Below, in pieces: positions 60,759 through 64,000 of a stretch of 64,000 nucleotides of DNA. A program made the translations under genes and the position numbers. The stretch is from Paenibacillus taichungensis (GTDB taxonomy: Bacteria > Bacillota > Bacilli > Paenibacillales > Paenibacillaceae), in assembly GCF_003287275.1 (NCBI RefSeq), contig NZ_QEVW01000009.1, positions 412,034 to 476,033 on the forward strand, read 5' to 3'. A model generated the notes under the pieces. The model was not told where the DNA came from and made no database searches. It saw nothing but the letters and a program-made list of their open reading frames with translations. Numbering within the stretch: position 1 is the stretch's first letter; each line of letters opens with the position of its first letter.

Positions 60759-62211
60759 TTTTAGTTTCTGGAGATCGCTGGTCGGGAAGTTATGGATTAC
60801 GATTATTTGCCTTGTGGGCTGTGTACTCATAGCATTGGGTCTTTTTTTGCTGCCGTATATTGATACGAATTTTGCGGAATCTGAGTCGAGAGATATCAAA
60901 CGTTTGTTCACGTATGTTTGTATTATCGGATTCAGCTTGACGACCTTTTTTGCGCTGTTTCTTTTTACGAAAATTACGCAGCCGATGCAGCAGTTAATTC
61001 AGGCAGCCAATGCGATTCGAAAAGGAAACTACGGTACGCGTCTCTCCCTTGTAACGAGCGATGAGATTGGAGAATTGGGTAATACATTTAATCATATGGC
61101 TGCACAGCTGGAAGATAACATCCGCAACCTTAACCATGAGAAAGAACATCTGGCGAGCGTGCTTCGAAGCATGACCGATGCCGTAGTAACATTCGATGGC
61201 GAGGGGAAGGTTATTTTGACAAACCCCCCTGGTGAGAAAATCATGCAGGCTTGGTGTGATTTGGACTGGGCACAGATGGGCGAGAGTCAAGATTCGGAGA
61301 ATGCTGTGGGTTCTTCACGAGAGGTACCGGAACCACTCGTTCCTTTGTTCAAAAAGGTGATGGAGCAGGGCGGCGATCAGAACTCTAACGTGCATGTGCA
61401 GCAGGGAGTCTGGTCTGTTCAGATGGCACCATTGTACGCGGATAGTGTCGTACGAGGCGCAGTAGCTGTGCTTCGTGACGTGACGGAGGAAGTACGATTG
61501 GAGAAAATGCGCCGTGATTTTGTAGCTAACGTATCTCACGAAATACGTACTCCGCTATCCATGATGCAAGGGTATAGTGAAGCTCTTTTGGATGGGATGG
61601 CGGCTTCCCCAGAAGAAAGTGAAGAATTAATTCAAGTGATTCATGATGAGTCTTTGCGTATGGGCAGGTTGGTTAAAGATCTGCTTGATCTTGCGCGAAT
61701 GGAAGCGGGTCATACGGATATGGCCGTGAAGGAAGTGGATCTAGTTGAACTATTGGAACGAGTATACAGAAAGTTCTCTGTACGTTCCAAAGAACAGGGT
61801 ATCCATCTTTCGTTTGAGTGCAGACAGACTTCGATTGAACTTTACCAGGCAGACGAGGATCGTCTTGAACAAGTATTTACCAATTTGCTTGATAATGCGT
61901 TTCGGCATACTCCAACAGGGAAAAATGTTGTCATATCGGCCGAACTGTTAACTGATATCCGAACACCTGTAGGCAAAGTGACTGTAAAAGATGAAGGTGT
62001 AGGCATTCCTTCTTCCGATCTGCCATTCATCTTTGAACGATTCTACAAAGCAGATAAGGCTCGTGTTCGGGGTGAAAGTGTCGGTACAGGACTGGGGCTC
62101 GCAATTGTAAAAAACATCGTAGATGCGCATCACGGTACCATTATCGTTAATAGTGTCCTTGGCGAAGGTACAGAGTTTATTTTACAATTTCCTGTGGATT
62201 CCTCGAAATAG
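60727..62211 (+). CDS. resE: ResE sensor histidine kinase
   Basis: 494 residues. Two N-terminal transmembrane segments lie close together (LWITIICLVGCVLIALGLFLLPYI; VCIIGFSLTTFFALFLF), so the extracytoplasmic loop is short, unlike the larger one in B. subtilis ResE. A HAMP region follows, then a PAS domain (SMTDAVVTFDGEGKVILTN), HisKA with VSHEIRTPLSMMQGYSEALLDG, and HATPase motifs NLLDNAFRHT, DEGVGIP and GTGLGLAIVKNI. The only in-frame start before the first helix is the GTG at 60727, so it overlaps resD by 32 bases. Confidence 0.92.
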   Translation: MWVINWKYRSSFSFWRSLVGKLWITIICLVGCVLIALGLFLLPYIDTNFAESESRDIKRLFTYVCIIGFSLTTFFALFLFTKITQPMQQLIQAANAIRKGNYGTRLSLVTSDEIGELGNTFNHMAAQLEDNIRNLNHEKEHLASVLRSMTDAVVTFDGEGKVILTNPPGEKIMQAWCDLDWAQMGESQDSENAVGSSREVPEPLVPLFKKVMEQGGDQNSNVHVQQGVWSVQMAPLYADSVVRGAVAVLRDVTEEVRLEKMRRDFVANVSHEIRTPLSMMQGYSEALLDGMAASPEESEELIQVIHDESLRMGRLVKDLLDLARMEAGHTDMAVKEVDLVELLERVYRKFSVRSKEQGIHLSFECRQTSIELYQADEDRLEQVFTNLLDNAFRHTPTGKNVVISAELLTDIRTPVGKVTVKDEGVGIPSSDLPFIFERFYKADKARVRGESVGTGLGLAIVKNIVDAHHGTIIVNSVLGEGTEFILQFPVDSSK

Positions 62212-62234
62212 CCCGATTTCATACAAAAACTGCG

Positions 62235-62265
62235 AAAGCACCCTCAACATGAGGGTGCTTTTTTT
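62235..62265 (+). terminator. Terminator of the res operon
   Basis: AAAGCACCCTC pairs with GAGGGTGCTTT around AACAT, followed by seven T residues. Confidence 0.93.
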
Positions 62266-62407
62266 GTTGAACAGTACCGTTTAATCTTGTTCAACGTGGA
62301 ACAGTATGTTCACTTTTTTTGAGTCAAAACATGTGTCCAAGATAATTTTGCTTCTTATGTAACATAAGCTTGAAAAACAAGGAAGTAAAAGGAGGATTGG
62401 ATTACGC

Positions 62408-64000
62408 ATGTCTGATGAAAGAAAACGGGTCAATATTAAAGCTTTTCTGGAAGGAAGATCGTTTCGGGCAGGATCACCCTTTATTCCAATAACATCGAGT
62501 GAAGTGGAGCAGTTTGAATCGATTTTAAAAGCGTTGGCAGTGACTATTCCTTCAGCTGTCAGTCAGCCTACTGCGACTAATATAATTGCGTTGCAAAACA
62601 GTTTACGGAGCTTGCTCAACTTTGTTAATACCTCTGGTTTCCGAGCTGGAGTGAAAGCGGAGTTGCAATCCGTTCTGGAACTAACCATTGCAGGTTCTGA
62701 AGTTGTGCCTGTAGCTGTTATTAATCTAGCAGGCAACTTGCAAAATTTACTCGATGATTTATTAAGTGTGACGTTACTTTTGGAAGTTCCTCCTACGGAA
62801 AAAGACAAACTGGTCGGGCTGATTCGATCCATATCCGTATCATTGAGTCGTGCTACCAGTTCATTTGGTACATCGGGAGCCCCTGGTCCTCCAGGTCCCC
62901 CTGGAGTTCCAGGAGTTCCGGGTGTACCTGGAGTGCCAGGTCCAGCCGGGCCAGGAGGAGCAGCTGGACCCGTAGGACCTGTAGGACCTGTAGGTCCTCA
63001 AGGCGTACCAGGACCGCAGGGGTTGCCAGGAGCTGGACTATATGATATTTCCGTGTTTGATCCCGCTCAGGCACCTAGCTATGTGCTAGGTCAAGTTGTT
63101 TCGTATAATGGCAGTCTTTATGTTGTAGATGTCAATAGCCCCACGGGTGTGCCGGGAAGTTCTCCAGACTACACGTTGTTTTTGTCAGGCGGAACAACTG
63201 GAGCAACAGGGGCAGGTTTATCAGGCTCTGTTCCGTTTGATCCGGCGCTCTCACAAGGTTATCCGGCAGGACAAATTGTAACCTTTGGCGGTAGTACCTA
63301 CATTACTAATGTGGCATCGCCAACGGGAACACCAGGCAGTTCAACAGATTATACTTTGCTAGCAGCGGCCGGAGCTACTGGAGCTACTGGAGCTACTGGG
63401 GCAACGGGTGTGGGACTCGGTGGCTCTGTTCCGTTTGATCCCGCAGTTGCACCAACTTATCCAGCGGGTCAGGTCGTAACATTTGAGGGCAGCACTTATA
63501 TTACAAATGTGGCATCGCCAACAGGAACTCCCGGTACTTCACCGGACTATACACTCTTGGCAGGTGCAGGACCTACAGGGGCAACGGGAGCGACAGGCAT
63601 AGGTTTAAGTGGAATATTACCGTTTGATCCGGCGGTAGCACCAACCTATCCAGCGGGTCAAATAGTGACGTTTGACGGTAGTACCTATATTACTAATGTA
63701 GCTCCACCAACTGGAACCCCAGGTACATCACCAGACTACACATTGCTTGCAGGCGCAGGAGCCACCGGTTCAACCGGAGCAACAGGCGTGGGCTTGAATG
63801 GAGCAGTTCCGTTTGACCCAGCAGTAGCACCAACGTATCCTGCGGGTCAAGTTGTAACTTTCGATGGCAGTACGTATATAACAAATGTGGCATCGCCAAC
63901 GGGAACGCCGGGAACATCCCCGGATTATACGTTGATTGCAGGCGCAGGGCCAACAGGGCCTACGGGTGTAACGGGAGTGACTGGAGTAGGTTTGAGCGGG
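62408..64000 (+). CDS. Collagen-like modular surface/spore protein (3' end outside window)
   Basis: Open from the ATG at 62408 to the edge, at least 530 codons, with AAAGGAGG at about 62388-62395. Residues 1-156 form an Ala/Leu/Ser-rich N-terminal domain ([22 protein letters not shown]) like the preface domain of Bacillus collagen-like proteins. Next come 18 strict Gly-X-Y triplets (62876-63037), then modules of about 60-66 residues each ending in a short GATGATG linker. Each module contains [22 protein letters not shown] and [14 protein letters not shown], resembling chitin-binding type 3 modules. There is no N-terminal signal peptide, which favours an exosporium or spore-surface protein like BclA. 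Function inferred. Confidence 0.85.
   Translation, partial: MSDERKRVNIKAFLEGRSFRAGSPFIPITSSEVEQFESILKALAVTIPSAVSQPTATNIIALQNSLRSLLNFVNTSGFRAGVKAELQSVLELTIAGSEVVPVAVINLAGNLQNLLDDLLSVTLLLEVPPTEKDKLVGLIRSISVSLSRATSSFGTSGAPGPPGPPGVPGVPGVPGVPGPAGPGGAAGPVGPVGPVGPQGVPGPQGLPGAGLYDISVFDPAQAPSYVLGQVVSYNGSLYVVDVNSPTGVPGSSPDYTLFLSGGTTGATGAGLSGSVPFDPALSQGYPAGQIVTFGGSTYITNVASPTGTPGSSTDYTLLAAAGATGATGATGATGVGLGGSVPFDPAVAPTYPAGQVVTFEGSTYITNVASPTGTPGTSPDYTLLAGAGPTGATGATGIGLSGILPFDPAVAPTYPAGQIVTFDGSTYITNVAPPTGTPGTSPDYTLLAGAGATGSTGATGVGLNGAVPFDPAVAPTYPAGQVVTFDGSTYITNVASPTGTPGTSPDYTLIAGAGPTGPTGVTGVTGVGLSG
62876..63037 (+). repeat. Collagen-type Gly-X-Y tract
   Basis: Eighteen consecutive Gly-X-Y triplets, with Pro or Val common at X and Pro or Ala at Y (G-P-P, G-V-P, G-P-V). 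It encodes a predicted triple-helix stalk. Confidence 0.9.
63053..64000 (+). repeat. Tandem modules of about 180-198 bases
   Basis: The [23 protein letters not shown] unit starts near 63053, 63230, 63428, 63617 and 63806, with spacings of about 180, 198, 189 and 189 bases. The 9-base differences are whole Gly-Ala-Thr linker triplets. A sixth copy is entering at the window edge. The repeats are diverged at DNA level but very close in protein. Confidence 0.9.

Noticed and set aside
63053..64000. Regular repeats as a CRISPR array
   Set aside because: The units are 180-198 bases, coding throughout and diverged at DNA level; there are no short identical repeats with unique spacers.

Overview
The window reads as the chromosome of an endospore-forming Firmicute, most likely Paenibacillus. 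The grounds are strong AGGAGG-type ribosome binding sites, a dense set of sporulation genes (spoIVB, spo0A, spoIIM, dacF, spoIIAA-AB-sigF, spoVAA/AB/AF, ytfJ, dacB, spmA/B, mciZ), a gene order that closely follows the spo0A-to-res part of the Bacillus subtilis map, and several families typical of Paenibacillus. No rRNA, tRNA, CRISPR array, prophage or insertion sequence was recognised.

Layout. 1-7.9 kb: 3' end of dxs, tlyA, an unknown membrane protein, argR, recN, spoIVB and spo0A, the last preceded by a sigma-H-like promoter woven into three 0A boxes. 8.1-10.9 kb: a c-di-GMP pair (EAL protein, then CBS-GGDEF protein) and a FlxA-like coiled-coil gene. 11.0-16.5 kb: an iron island with five Fur boxes, holding two paralogous ORFs in which an AraC regulator runs in frame into a siderophore-binding lipoprotein, then a ycgT/yumC-like ferredoxin-NADP reductase. 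16.6-20.5 kb: small accessory genes (permuted papain-like hydrolase, zinc-ribbon proteins, tdk, a one-pore channel protein with an odd filter, a DUF2627 protein). 20.6-26.6 kb: branched-chain 2-oxoacid dehydrogenase genes (E3, E1 alpha, E1 beta, E2) and lipB. 26.6-31.5 kb: prli42-like, pepT-like, mciZ-like, nudF, an EndoQ-family gene, spoIIM and fur. 31.7-37.1 kb: yqzK, xerD, purine nucleoside phosphorylase, dacF and the spoIIA operon. 37.1-39.1 kb: a divergent EamA exporter/AraC pair, apparently inserted. 39.3-42.3 kb: a structured intergenic element, then spoVAA, spoVAB and spoVAF (spoVAC-AD-AE are not here). 42.4-48.7 kb: lysA, ppiB, and an FMN riboswitch ahead of ribD-ribE-ribBA-ribH. 48.8-55.3 kb: scpA-scpB, a DUF2953 gene, ytfJ, dacB-spmA-spmB and a secreted trypsin-like protease. 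55.5-62.2 kb: rluB and resA-resB-resC-resD-resE. 62.4 kb to the edge: the start of a large collagen-like repeat protein, probably a spore or cell-surface filament.

How it fits together. Most of the window is conserved housekeeping and sporulation: spo0A activates spoIIA, sigma-F starts forespore expression, and SpoIVB, SpoIIM, DacB, SpmA/B and the SpoVA proteins act later. Fur is encoded here, and the iron island carries its predicted operators. The most unusual feature is the pair of AraC-lipoprotein fused ORFs. Each has a Fur box, a ribosome binding site and a lipoprotein signal peptide inside an uninterrupted reading frame. This suggests either a membrane-anchored siderophore-sensing regulator or a dual-product gene giving both the regulator and a free binding protein.
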